From Sphingobium sp. (GTDB lineage Bacteria > Pseudomonadota > Alphaproteobacteria > Sphingomonadales > Sphingomonadaceae), in contig JAGIAA010000047.1 of the NCBI GenBank assembly GCA_017745115.1, forward strand, positions 1 to 16,920: 16,920 nucleotides of DNA, in the 5' to 3' direction. The translations under genes were made by a program, and so were the position numbers. The notes below the pieces were generated by a model. It saw only the letters and a program-made list of their open reading frames with translations. It did not search any database and had not been told where the DNA came from. This document shows, piece after piece, positions 1 through 6,469 of this stretch (positions within the stretch are counted from its first letter, which is position 1; each line of letters opens with the position of its first letter).

Positions 1-10
1 GAACTACATC

Positions 11-1711
11 ATGGCCTCTACGGCATTCCCCTCGCGCGATGATTTTGCCGCGCTTCTCAACGATTCTCTTGGTGGCGCCGACGGCGGCTTCGAAGGCCGC
101 GTGGTCAAGGGCACCGTCACCGCCATCGAAAACGACATGGCCGTCATCGACGTCGGCTTGAAGAGCGAGGGCCGCGTCGCCCTGCGCGAATTCGCCGCGC
201 CCGGCCAGAAGGCCGATCTGAAGCCCGGCGACGAGGTCGAGGTCTATGTCGACCGCGTCGAAAACAGCAATGGTGAAGCCATGCTGTCGCGCGACCGCGC
301 CCGCCGCGAAGCCGCATGGGACAAGCTCGAGTCCGAGTTCGCCGAGAACAGCCGCGTCGAGGGCGTCATCTTCGGCCGCGTCAAGGGTGGCTTCACCGTC
401 GACCTCGACGGCGCCGTCGCCTTCCTCCCCGGCTCGCAGGTCGACATCCGCCCGGTGCGCGATGTCAGCCCGCTCATGGACATCCCGCAGCCGTTCCAGA
501 TCCTCAAGATGGACCGTCGCCGCGGAAATATCGTCGTGTCGCGCCGCGCCATCCTCGAAGAGACCCGCGCCGAACAGCGCAGCGGCCTCATCCAGACGCT
601 GGCCGAGGGCCAGATCATCGAGGGCACGGTCAAGAACATCACCGATTACGGCGCGTTCGTTGATCTCGGCGGCATCGATGGCCTGCTCCACGTCACCGAC
701 CTGAGCTACAAGCGCATCAACCACCCGAGCGAGATGATCAACATCGGCGACGTCGTCCGCGTCCAGATCATCCGCATCAATCGCGACACGCAGCGCATCA
801 GCCTCGGCATGAAACAACTCGAAAGCGATCCGTGGGAAGGCGCGGCGGCCAAGTATCCGATCGGCGCCAAGCTGTCGGGCCGCGTCACGAACATCACCGA
901 ATATGGTGCGTTCGTCGAGCTGGAAGCCGGCATCGAGGGCCTGGTCCACGTCTCCGAGATGAGCTGGACGAAGAAGAACGTCCACCCCGGCAAGATCGTC
1001 TCCACCTCGCAGGAAGTGGAAGTCATCGTGCTCGAGGTCGATGTCGACAAGCGCCGCATCAGCCTCGGCCTCAAGCAGGCCCAGCAGAATCCGTGGGAAG
1101 CCTTCGCCGAGAAGCACCCGGTCGGCTCGACTGTCGAAGGTGAAGTCAAGAACGCCACTGAATTCGGCCTGTTCATCGGTCTCGACGGCGACGTCGACGG
1201 CATGGTCCACATGTCCGACATCGCCTGGGGTCTCTCGGGCGAGGACGCGCTCAACCTGCATCGCAAAGGCGAGGCCGTCACGGCCATCGTGCTCGACGTC
1301 GATGTCGAGAAGGAGCGCATCAGCCTGGGCATGAAGCAGCTCGAAAAGGGCGCCCCTGCCGGCGGCGGTTCGTCCGCTCACGGCCTTGCCAAGAACGAGA
1401 CGGTCACCGTCATCGTTCTCGAAGTGCGCGACGGCGGCCTCGAAGTCCAGGTCGGCGAAGACGGCCCGACCGGCTTCATCAAGCGCAGCGACCTTGGCCG
1501 CGACCGCGACGAACAGCGTCCCGACCGCTTCCAGGTCGGCCAGAAGTTCGATGCCATGGTCACCGGCTTCGATCGCTCGAAGAAGCCCAACTTCTCGGTC
1601 AAGGCGCTTCAGATCGCTGAAGAAAAGCAGGCTGTCGCGCAATATGGTTCTTCGGATTCCGGCGCGTCGCTCGGTGACATCCTGGGCGAAGCGCTCAAGG
1701 CGAAGAATTGA
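11..1711 (+). CDS. rpsA: 30S ribosomal protein S1
   Basis: This is ribosomal protein S1, which binds mRNA on the 30S subunit and helps unfold leaders and deliver them to the decoding channel. The 566-residue product is the usual full length for a six-domain S1. Six OB-fold S1 repeats can be read at about residues 28-97, 115-182, 200-271, 286-358, 373-444 and 461-535. Repeats 3-5 carry the typical pattern of a G-x-V-x-N-I/A-T start, a YGAFV or FGLFI strand and a RISLGMKQ-type end. The first two repeats are more divergent, as expected for the ribosome-docking part (family knowledge). The ATG lies only 10 bases from the window edge, so the ribosome binding site is not visible. A strong hairpin terminator follows at 1757-1789, and ihfB comes next, an order common in proteobacteria. 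Confidence 0.98.
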   Translation: MASTAFPSRDDFAALLNDSLGGADGGFEGRVVKGTVTAIENDMAVIDVGLKSEGRVALREFAAPGQKADLKPGDEVEVYVDRVENSNGEAMLSRDRARREAAWDKLESEFAENSRVEGVIFGRVKGGFTVDLDGAVAFLPGSQVDIRPVRDVSPLMDIPQPFQILKMDRRRGNIVVSRRAILEETRAEQRSGLIQTLAEGQIIEGTVKNITDYGAFVDLGGIDGLLHVTDLSYKRINHPSEMINIGDVVRVQIIRINRDTQRISLGMKQLESDPWEGAAAKYPIGAKLSGRVTNITEYGAFVELEAGIEGLVHVSEMSWTKKNVHPGKIVSTSQEVEVIVLEVDVDKRRISLGLKQAQQNPWEAFAEKHPVGSTVEGEVKNATEFGLFIGLDGDVDGMVHMSDIAWGLSGEDALNLHRKGEAVTAIVLDVDVEKERISLGMKQLEKGAPAGGGSSAHGLAKNETVTVIVLEVRDGGLEVQVGEDGPTGFIKRSDLGRDRDEQRPDRFQVGQKFDAMVTGFDRSKKPNFSVKALQIAEEKQAVAQYGSSDSGASLGDILGEALKAKN

Positions 1712-1756
1712 TCAATTGACGCTACGACATCAGGGCCGTTGAGACGGCTCCGATAG

Positions 1757-1790
1757 AGAGGCCGGCCGATCCAAGATCGGCCGGCCTCTT
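1757..1790 (+). terminator. Rho-independent terminator after rpsA
   Basis: A perfect 15-bp inverted repeat (arms 1757-1771 and 1775-1789, loop CAA at 1772-1774) begins 45 bases after the rpsA stop. Its GC-rich core is GGCCGGCC and the 3' arm runs into CTCTTTAATGTT, a short, imperfect U tract. The size and position fit termination of rpsA before ihfB; the weak U tract leaves some read-through possible. Confidence 0.85.
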
Positions 1791-1820
1791 TAATGTTACA
1801 TGCAGAGGGGCGCAAAAGCT

Positions 1821-1839
1821 GCAAATCCGCTTGATTTGC
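1821..1839. promoter_or_regulatory. Inverted repeat upstream of ihfB
   Basis: Two perfect 7-base arms, GCAAATC (1821-1827) and GATTTGC (1833-1839), are separated by five bases. They sit in the 236-base gap between rpsA and ihfB, after the rpsA terminator and about 110 bases before the ihfB start. The symmetry could be an operator or a small RNA hairpin in the ihfB promoter region. A TTGACG at 1889-1894 resembles a -35 box, but I see no good -10 at the right spacing, so no promoter is called. Confidence 0.3.
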
Positions 1840-1947
1840 CGACAAACATTGGCACACCATTTTGTCACGGAGCGGTCATGAAAACGGCTTGACGCTCTTG
1901 TAGGGGAGACGCCGAATGGCCGGCTCGGCAAATAGAAAGATATCGGT

Positions 1948-2226
1948 ATGATTCGTTCGCAGCTCGTTCAGAAACTCGCCATCCAGAATCCCGAGCTCAA
2001 TCTTCAGGAGATCGACAAGATCGTCAGCCTGATTTTCGATTCTATCGGCGAGCGATTGGCAACCGGTGGCCGCGTCGAGCTACGCGGTTTCGGCGCATTC
2101 ACGACGCGCGCACGCGACGGCCGGACCGGCCGCAATCCGCGCACGGGCGTCTCCGTCACAGTGCCGGCAAAGCGCGTGCCGCACTTCAAACCCGGCAAGG
2201 AAATGCGCGTCAGGCTCAACGCCTGA
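1948..2226 (+). CDS. ihfB: Integration host factor subunit beta
   Basis: This is the beta subunit of IHF, a nucleoid protein that pairs with IhfA (not in this window) and bends DNA sharply at specific sites, shaping promoters, replication and recombination. The 92-residue length and whole-chain similarity fit the HU/IHF family. The N-terminal helices begin MIRSQLVQKLA, the middle carries GRVELRGFGAF, and the DNA-embracing arm has GRNPRTG (intercalating proline) followed by VPAKRVPHFKPGKEMR. Its place directly after rpsA supports IhfB rather than HU. The start is the ATG at 1948; only a weak purine stretch (AGAAAG) precedes it. It stands alone, with a terminator before it and a tRNA gene after it. 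Confidence 0.95.
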   Translation: MIRSQLVQKLAIQNPELNLQEIDKIVSLIFDSIGERLATGGRVELRGFGAFTTRARDGRTGRNPRTGVSVTVPAKRVPHFKPGKEMRVRLNA

Positions 2227-2328
2227 CCGGCCGCGCTTCGTAGCAGCCGGCACCAAACCAGTTTTCGAATTGAGCGGGCCTGCGGGCTAGCGGTGGTCCG
2301 TGCGTCATGGCATGGACACAGCATCCAC

Positions 2329-2414
2329 GCGGACGTGGCGAAACCGGTAGACGCAGCAGACTTAAAATCTGTTTCTCACTGAGAGTGCGGGTTCGAGTCC
2401 CGCCGTCCGCACCA
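2329..2414 (+). tRNA. tRNA-Leu (anticodon TAA)
   Basis: The 86-base gene folds as a class II tRNA. The 7-bp acceptor pairs GCGGACG (2329-2335) with CGTCCGC (2404-2410), followed by discriminator A and an encoded CCA (2412-2414). The anticodon stem GCAGA/TCTGT encloses loop CTTAAAA, giving anticodon TAA (2363-2365), which reads UUA/UUG leucine codons. A long variable arm and the GTTCGAGTC T-loop region follow, as expected for leucine. UUA is rare in a GC-rich genome, so this is probably a low-demand isoacceptor (inference). Confidence 0.96.
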
Positions 2415-2484
2415 ATCCCTTGTTGGCCCGCACCACTGGCCGGGCTAGGGTTGCGACGGTTACCGGCAAGAAGGTCAGGCGCAC

Positions 2485-3960
2485 GTGGCACGAAGGGCGG
2501 CATTCGCGGCAATTTGCGCCGGCTCCTTGACGGTCCTGTTCGCGCTCTCGGCCTGCGGCGGCAGTGATTCCGAACGGCCGGTCGTCGTCGACATGTTCGG
2601 GCGCTCGGCCGAGCTGGCCGATCCGATCCGCTATGAGCGCGTCATTGCCGCCAAGACCGTTCTGGCAGCGACCGCGCAAGGTCTGGTCGCTTTTGATGCG
2701 CAAGGCGAGGTGACCGGCGCGCTGGCGGAAAGCTGGATCGTCTCGGACGGCGGCCAAAGCTACATCTTCAGGCTGCGGCGCGCCAAATGGGCCAATGGCG
2801 AACCTGTGAAGGCGGACGTGGTCGCACACCTCCTGGAGCAGCGCATGCGCGCCTGCCCGGACATGATGGCAGGGCTCAAGCCGCAAGTCCGCGCCATGAC
2901 CGATCGAGTGATCGAGATCCGGCTCGACACGGCCCTCCCCGCCTTCATCCAGCTGCTGGCGCAGCCTCGGCTGGCAATTCGTGCCAGGGAAGGCGGCACC
3001 GGCCCCTATGTCGGCAAGATGCTGCAACGACGGCTCTATCTCGAACCCGCCCCCCAGGCACAGAATGCGGCAAATGGCGACGGGGTGCACGAAATCCTAC
3101 CGATCGAGCGGCGCACCCTGCAGACCGGGCGGCCGGCACTTGCCATGGCCCGTTTCCAGGATGGCCAGAGTGACCTCGTGCTCGGCGGACGTTTTCAGGA
3201 CCTGCCGCTGATTCCGGCGACCCGGCTGAGCACCACCGACGTTCATGCGGACCCCGCGCCCGGCCTGTTCGGCTTTGCCATTGTCGGCACGTCGCCGTTC
3301 CTGGCCGACAGGACCGTACGGGATGCGCTCTCGCGGGCAGTCGATCGCGCGGAGCTCGCGGCCGCCCTCAACCTTCAGGGGTGGACGACCGCCGTCACGC
3401 CTGTTCCCGCACAGCTTGACCTGGCACAAGCTCCAACAACGCCCGATTGGGCCAGCGCGTCCATGGATGAGCGCTTCGCTTCCGCCCGAGCCGCAATCAA
3501 TGCCTGGAAAGCCGTCCACGGCGCCCCACCGGTCCTGCGCGTCGCCCTCCCCGCGGGATCGGGAGCGACCCTGCTCTTCCATCGGCTTGCCGCCGACTAT
3601 GGCGCGCTCGGCCTGCGCGTCGATCGTGTCGGCGCTGAAGAGCCGGCGGACCTCAGACTGATCGATGAGGTCGCGGGCTTCGATAGCGCGCTCTGGTATC
3701 TGGCGCGACTGGATTGTCCGATGGGCGTCGCCTGCGACCCCAACGCATCTTCCTATCTCGACCGGGCCCGCAGCGCCGAAAACCCGACCCAGCAGTCGGC
3801 GATGCTGAGCGAGGCCGAGCGGCTGATCGTGGCGAATGCCGGCTATATTTCCCTCGGCGTGCCGATCCGCTGGTCGCTGGTCAGCCGTCGCCTCACGGGC
3901 TTCGCGCCGTCACCGCGCGCCACCCACCCATTGAACAGCCTGCTGGCCGCTCCCAATTAG
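2485..3960 (+). CDS. Family 5 extracellular substrate-binding lipoprotein, orphan
   Basis: The 491-residue product resembles the SBP_bac_5 family, periplasmic lipoproteins that bind peptides, nickel or other solutes for ABC importers. The N terminus is a lipoprotein signal: basic MARR, a hydrophobic stretch, then lipobox LSAC with the lipidated cysteine at residue 24. The typical family opening follows: a partner domain with ...AATAQGLVAFDAQGEVTGAL, then AESWIVSDGG, IFRLRRAKWANGEPV and KADVVAHLLEQR. The C-terminal lobe has a cysteine pair near LDCPMGVACDPN. The start is GTG at 2485, about ten bases after AAGAAGG. No permease or ATPase gene is adjacent, so substrate and partner transporter cannot be read here; it might serve a distant importer or have another periplasmic role. 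The next gene, DUF4112, begins about 30 bases downstream and may be cotranscribed. Confidence 0.82.
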   Translation: MARRAAFAAICAGSLTVLFALSACGGSDSERPVVVDMFGRSAELADPIRYERVIAAKTVLAATAQGLVAFDAQGEVTGALAESWIVSDGGQSYIFRLRRAKWANGEPVKADVVAHLLEQRMRACPDMMAGLKPQVRAMTDRVIEIRLDTALPAFIQLLAQPRLAIRAREGGTGPYVGKMLQRRLYLEPAPQAQNAANGDGVHEILPIERRTLQTGRPALAMARFQDGQSDLVLGGRFQDLPLIPATRLSTTDVHADPAPGLFGFAIVGTSPFLADRTVRDALSRAVDRAELAAALNLQGWTTAVTPVPAQLDLAQAPTTPDWASASMDERFASARAAINAWKAVHGAPPVLRVALPAGSGATLLFHRLAADYGALGLRVDRVGAEEPADLRLIDEVAGFDSALWYLARLDCPMGVACDPNASSYLDRARSAENPTQQSAMLSEAERLIVANAGYISLGVPIRWSLVSRRLTGFAPSPRATHPLNSLLAAPN

Positions 3961-3992
3961 AGCGCTCCAGACACAGGAGTTCTTTGACGATC

Positions 3993-4436
3993 ATGCCCGG
4001 TTTCCGCCCCGACAACGACGCCTTTGCCGCACGTTTCGACCAGATGGCGGCCCAGATGCCCGGCCTGGGCCGCGACCCGCAATCGATCCGTCAACGCGTC
4101 GAAATGATGGAACTGGTGCTCGAGCGGGCGTTCGTTTTGCCCGGTCTCAACAGGCGCATCGGCCTCGACGCTATTGTCGGCCTGATCCCAGTCCTCGGCG
4201 ACGTCATCACCGCGGCCATGGGCGCGTGGATCGTCTGGGAAGCGAAAAACCTCGGCATGTCACGCTGGCAGATCGCACGTATGTCGGCCAATGTCGGTAT
4301 CGACACCCTGATCGGTGCCGTGCCGTTGGTCGGCGATGTCTTCGATCTCGCCTTCCGGTCGAACAGCCGTAACCTCAAGATCATCCGCAAGCATCTCGAC
4401 CGTCATCATCCGCAGACGCGGATTATCGACATGTAG
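3993..4436 (+). CDS. DUF4112 family membrane protein
   Basis: The 147-residue protein matches the DUF4112 family, small membrane-associated proteins of unknown function. The signature is two similar hydrophobic hairpin segments with glycine-aspartate turns: LDAIVGLIPVLGDVITAAMG near residues 53-72 and IDTLIGAVPLVGDVFDLAF near residues 97-115. A conserved RNLKIIRKHL-like basic segment follows. The start is uncertain. ATG at 3993 is listed, but an in-frame TTG at 3984 lies closer to the likely Shine-Dalgarno AGGAG (3975-3979); the spacings are 13 and 4 bases, neither ideal. The gene follows the binding-protein gene by about 30 bases on the same strand, which suggests cotranscription but not a shared function. 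Confidence 0.85.
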   Translation: MPGFRPDNDAFAARFDQMAAQMPGLGRDPQSIRQRVEMMELVLERAFVLPGLNRRIGLDAIVGLIPVLGDVITAAMGAWIVWEAKNLGMSRWQIARMSANVGIDTLIGAVPLVGDVFDLAFRSNSRNLKIIRKHLDRHHPQTRIIDM

Positions 4437-4718
4437 CTTTGCCACGGCGACAGAGACTGTCGGCGGATTTTACACATGGCGGCATGGCTAAGAAATGCTT
4501 CACCACCATCATCGGCAGATGACCGTCAATTGCCGAAACTGGCACGGCGATTGCGAGAGTGAAGGTACACCCGATGCCCAGGGGGATGTGGCTCCCGGTC
4601 TCCACGCCCATCCCCCACTTCGGTCTCCCGAAGATAAAGAAAACAACGCGTTGCGGCATAAAGCCGCGGCGTCATGACGTCATTCAGACCGTGGTGTTTT
4701 GACGGCGTGCCGCGACGC
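4437..4718. other. Intergenic region between convergent genes, no gene supported
   Basis: This 282-base stretch separates the convergent DUF4112 and grxD genes. Open frames on both strands are short and lack recognisable domains. It contains two adjacent hairpins (4581-4633, separate entry), a small GCGGC-ATAAA-GCCGC hairpin at 4653-4667, and the palindrome CGTCATGACG near 4670. None is followed by a convincing U tract on either strand, so I cannot name a terminator for DUF4112 or grxD. Confidence 0.6.
4581..4633. repeat. Paired hairpins sharing the 8-mer CGGTCTCC
   Basis: The first hairpin pairs GGGGGAT (4581-4587) with ATCCCCC (4610-4616) and continues as GTGG (4588-4591) with CCAC (4602-4605), leaving a ten-base loop CTCCCGGTCT and a four-base bulge. 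The second pairs CTTCGG (4618-4623) with CCGAAG (4628-4633) around TCTC. The 8-mer CGGTCTCC occurs in both, at 4596-4603 and 4621-4628. The strand and function are unknown; a small RNA is possible. Confidence 0.4.
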
Positions 4719-5048
4719 TCAGGCGCCGGCGACACCCTGGTCGGCCATGAGCTGCTGCAGCTCTCCGGCTTCGTACATTTCCATCATGATGTCGGAGCCG
4801 CCGACGAACTCGCCCTTCACATAGAGCTGGGGAATGGTCGGCCAGTCGGAATAGCCCTTGATGCCCTGGCGGATATCCTGATCCTGCAAGACATCGACGC
4901 TGTCGAAGGCGACGCCAAGACGGTCCAGAATGGCGCAGGCCCGGCTCGAGAAGCCGCATTGCGGGAAGAGCGGCGTGCCCTTCATGAACAGCACGACGTC
5001 GGCGCCATTGACGATGCCGTCGATGCGGGCGTGAACGGGATCAGTCAT
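4719..5048 (-). CDS. grxD: Monothiol glutaredoxin (Grx4/GrxD type)
   Basis: The 109-residue product is a CGFS-type monothiol glutaredoxin. Such proteins carry and deliver [2Fe-2S] clusters with glutathione in the cytoplasm rather than reducing disulfides. The active site PQCGFS has its cysteine at residue 31. Glutathione-contact features are visible: Lys23 in FMKGTP, WPTIPQ at 69-74 and GGSD at 83-86. The length fits the single-domain family. The start is ATG at 5048 with AGGAG about eight bases upstream. The gene lies 63 bases after bolA on the same strand; GrxD and BolA proteins form cluster-bridged heterodimers in many organisms, so the pairing supports a role in iron-sulfur trafficking or iron sensing. 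Confidence 0.95.
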   Translation of the reverse strand: MTDPVHARIDGIVNGADVVLFMKGTPLFPQCGFSSRACAILDRLGVAFDSVDVLQDQDIRQGIKGYSDWPTIPQLYVKGEFVGGSDIMMEMYEAGELQQLMADQGVAGA

Positions 5049-5111
5049 CGAATAAGCTCCTGGGCAGCGGGACCGGCCCCTCTTCGGCGCGGCCCAATCA
5101 ATCTCAAATGT

Positions 5112-5345
5112 TCAATTGGGGACCGCCGTGGTCAGTTGCAAGGCATGGAGCACGCCGCCCATGCGCTCGCCCAGCGCTGCATAGACGGTGCGCTGCTGCG
5201 CAAGCCGACTCATGCCCCGAAAAGTCTCCGATGTCACCCGCGCTGCATAATGATCGCCATCGCCGGCAAGGTCCGTAATCTCGACCAGGGCATCGGGAAT
5301 GGCTGCGCGGATGAGTGCCTCGATCTCGTTGGCCTGCATCGCCAT
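5112..5345 (-). CDS. BolA family protein
   Basis: The 77-residue protein is a BolA-like protein, a small class II KH-like fold that coordinates a shared [2Fe-2S] cluster with CGFS glutaredoxins. Characteristic parts are GDGDHYAARVTSETFRG (residues 28-44), the helix SRLAQQRTVYAAL (46-58) and the near C-terminal invariant histidine in VLHAL (His67). It is closer to the short BolA-like members (IbaG type) than to the longer E. coli BolA (inference from length). Two in-frame starts exist, ATG at 5345 and ATG at 5339; neither has a strong Shine-Dalgarno. It lies 15 bases downstream of the DUF1476 gene and upstream of grxD, so the three probably form one transcript. Confidence 0.93.
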   Translation of the reverse strand: MAMQANEIEALIRAAIPDALVEITDLAGDGDHYAARVTSETFRGMSRLAQQRTVYAALGERMGGVLHALQLTTAVPN

Positions 5346-5360
5346 GGGGAAGCGCCCGCC

Positions 5361-5684
5361 TCAGCTCTGCTGCATGAACTGGCGGCGCGCTTCGGCCGCC
5401 TTCTCGCCAAGCGCGGCGCGCACTCGGCCCTCGTCCATGTCGACGCCAGCCGAAACCAGGTCGCCAAGCACCTTGCCGATCACGTCCTCGTCGCCCGATT
5501 CCTCGAAATCGGCCTGCACGACCGCCTTGGCATAGGCTTCCGTTTCTTCCTTGGTGAGGCTCATCAAGGCGGCCGCCCATTCGCCCACCAAGCGATTGCG
5601 CCGCGCGGTAATGCGGAAGGCAAGCTCCTCGTCGCGGGCGAATTTGGCCTCGAATGCTTTCTCGCGGTCGTCAAAAGTGGTCAT
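5361..5684 (-). CDS. DUF1476 protein, F1-ATPase inhibitor subunit zeta
   Basis: The 107-residue protein matches DUF1476 (ATPase inhibitor subunit zeta), characteristic of alphaproteobacteria. In Paracoccus the zeta subunit binds the F1-ATPase through its N terminus and blocks wasteful ATP hydrolysis. Diagnostic segments are MTTFDDREKAFEAKFA at the start (the inhibitory segment), RNRLVGEWAA (30-39) and a predicted helical bundle through KVLGDLVSAG and ARRQFM. The chosen start is ATG at 5684, with GGGGG about seven bases upstream; a TTG two codons earlier (5690) is also in frame. The gene has no ATP synthase neighbours here; it begins a probable DUF1476-bolA-grxD unit, 79 bases after leuD. A 7-bp hairpin, TTCGCGC/GCGCGAA, lies in that gap (5734-5755). 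Confidence 0.92.
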   Translation of the reverse strand: MTTFDDREKAFEAKFARDEELAFRITARRNRLVGEWAAALMSLTKEETEAYAKAVVQADFEESGDEDVIGKVLGDLVSAGVDMDEGRVRAALGEKAAEARRQFMQQS

Positions 5685-5763
5685 GGCCAAGCCCCCAAAA
5701 TCGGTGCAAATCTATTGTTACTTAGGAAGCTGCTTCGCGCAAGGCAACGCGCGAACAGTTCTT

Positions 5764-6357
5764 TCAGGCGGCCGCCGGCACCAGCCAGGGCCGGCGCTGC
5801 GCATCCTTTGCCTCGAATGCCGAAATCGCATCGCGACGCTCCATGGTGAGACCGACCTCGTCGAGCCCTCCCATCAGGCATGCCTTGCGAAACGGATCGA
5901 TCTCGAATGTGAAGCGGTCCTGAAACGGTGTGGTGACCGTCTGATGCTCAAGATCGATGCTGATCGGGTCGGTCTTTGCGACCTCGACGAGGCGATCGAT
6001 CGCCGCCTGCGGCAGGACCACCGTCAAAATGCCGTTCTTGAACGCGTTGCCGGAGAAAATGTCCGAAAAGCTCGGCGCGATGACGGCGGTGACGCCCATG
6101 TCGATCAGCGCCCATGCCGCATGTTCGCGGCTCGATCCGCAGCCGAAATTGTCGCCCGCGACGATGATCGACGCGCCAGCATAGCGCGGATCGTCGAAGA
6201 TGTTGCCGGGTTCCTTGCGCAGGCCCTCGAAAGCGCCTTTACCGAGACCGGACCGGCTGATCGTCTTCAGCCATTTGGCCGGGATGATGATGTCCGTGTC
6301 GACATTCTTCATGCCAAACGGATACGCCCGGCCCTCGACGTGATTGACGGGCTCCAT
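5764..6357 (-). CDS. leuD: 3-isopropylmalate dehydratase small subunit
   Basis: LeuD is the small subunit of isopropylmalate isomerase. With LeuC it converts 2-isopropylmalate to 3-isopropylmalate, the second step of leucine synthesis, in the cytoplasm. The 197-residue length fits the proteobacterial family. Key segments are [14 protein letters not shown] (residues 18-31), the swivel-domain signature [15 protein letters not shown] (70-84) and [12 protein letters not shown]. The ATG at 6357 is chosen because it sits four bases after the stop of the upstream 35-codon gene, suggesting coupled translation. A longer reading frame from 6417 gives a proline-rich, family-foreign N terminus and would overlap that small gene. 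leuB is not in this window. Confidence 0.95.
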   Translation of the reverse strand: MEPVNHVEGRAYPFGMKNVDTDIIIPAKWLKTISRSGLGKGAFEGLRKEPGNIFDDPRYAGASIIVAGDNFGCGSSREHAAWALIDMGVTAVIAPSFSDIFSGNAFKNGILTVVLPQAAIDRLVEVAKTDPISIDLEHQTVTTPFQDRFTFEIDPFRKACLMGGLDEVGLTMERRDAISAFEAKDAQRRPWLVPAAA

Positions 6358-6361
6358 GCGG

Positions 6362-6469
6362 TCAGTGCGACTGCTTGGCGGCGTTATCGTCGGCGGCACG
6401 TCCGAGAGCGAAGGCAACGCTTGCGCTCGCCAGGGCTCCGAGGGCCAGGATCCAGAAAATCTTTTTCAT
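6362..6469 (-). CDS. 35-residue single-span membrane peptide between leuC and leuD
   Basis: A complete 36-codon reading frame fills the gap between leuC and leuD. Its ATG (6469-6467) abuts the leuC stop codon (TGA, 6472-6470), and its TGA stop (6364-6362) ends four bases before the leuD ATG. An AGGAG and AAGG purine stretch lies 7-15 bases upstream, inside the leuC end. The product begins [17 protein letters not shown], continues [11 protein letters not shown] and ends NAAKQSH. That is a basic start, one hydrophobic helix of about 19 residues, and a short polar tail; it could be a membrane anchor or an uncleaved or cleaved signal peptide. GC at third positions is about 74%, like a real gene here. 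I do not recognise the family. The exact fit between two genes argues that it is translated; its function is unknown. Confidence 0.72.
   Translation of the reverse strand: MKKIFWILALGALASASVAFALGRAADDNAAKQSH

Noticed and set aside
4423..4659. A 78-codon minus-strand frame in the DUF4112-grxD gap
   Set aside because: It overlaps the DUF4112 end, covers the twin hairpins, has no domain and no convincing ribosome site. Some hydrophobic character is not enough to call it.
5734..5755. 7-bp hairpin TTCGCGC/GCGCGAA after leuD
   Set aside because: On the minus strand it is not followed by a T run, so I did not call it a terminator; it is noted in the DUF1476 entry.
4674..5849. A 391-codon plus-strand open frame across grxD, bolA and DUF1476
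   Set aside because: It is antisense to three well supported small genes and shows no domain of its own.
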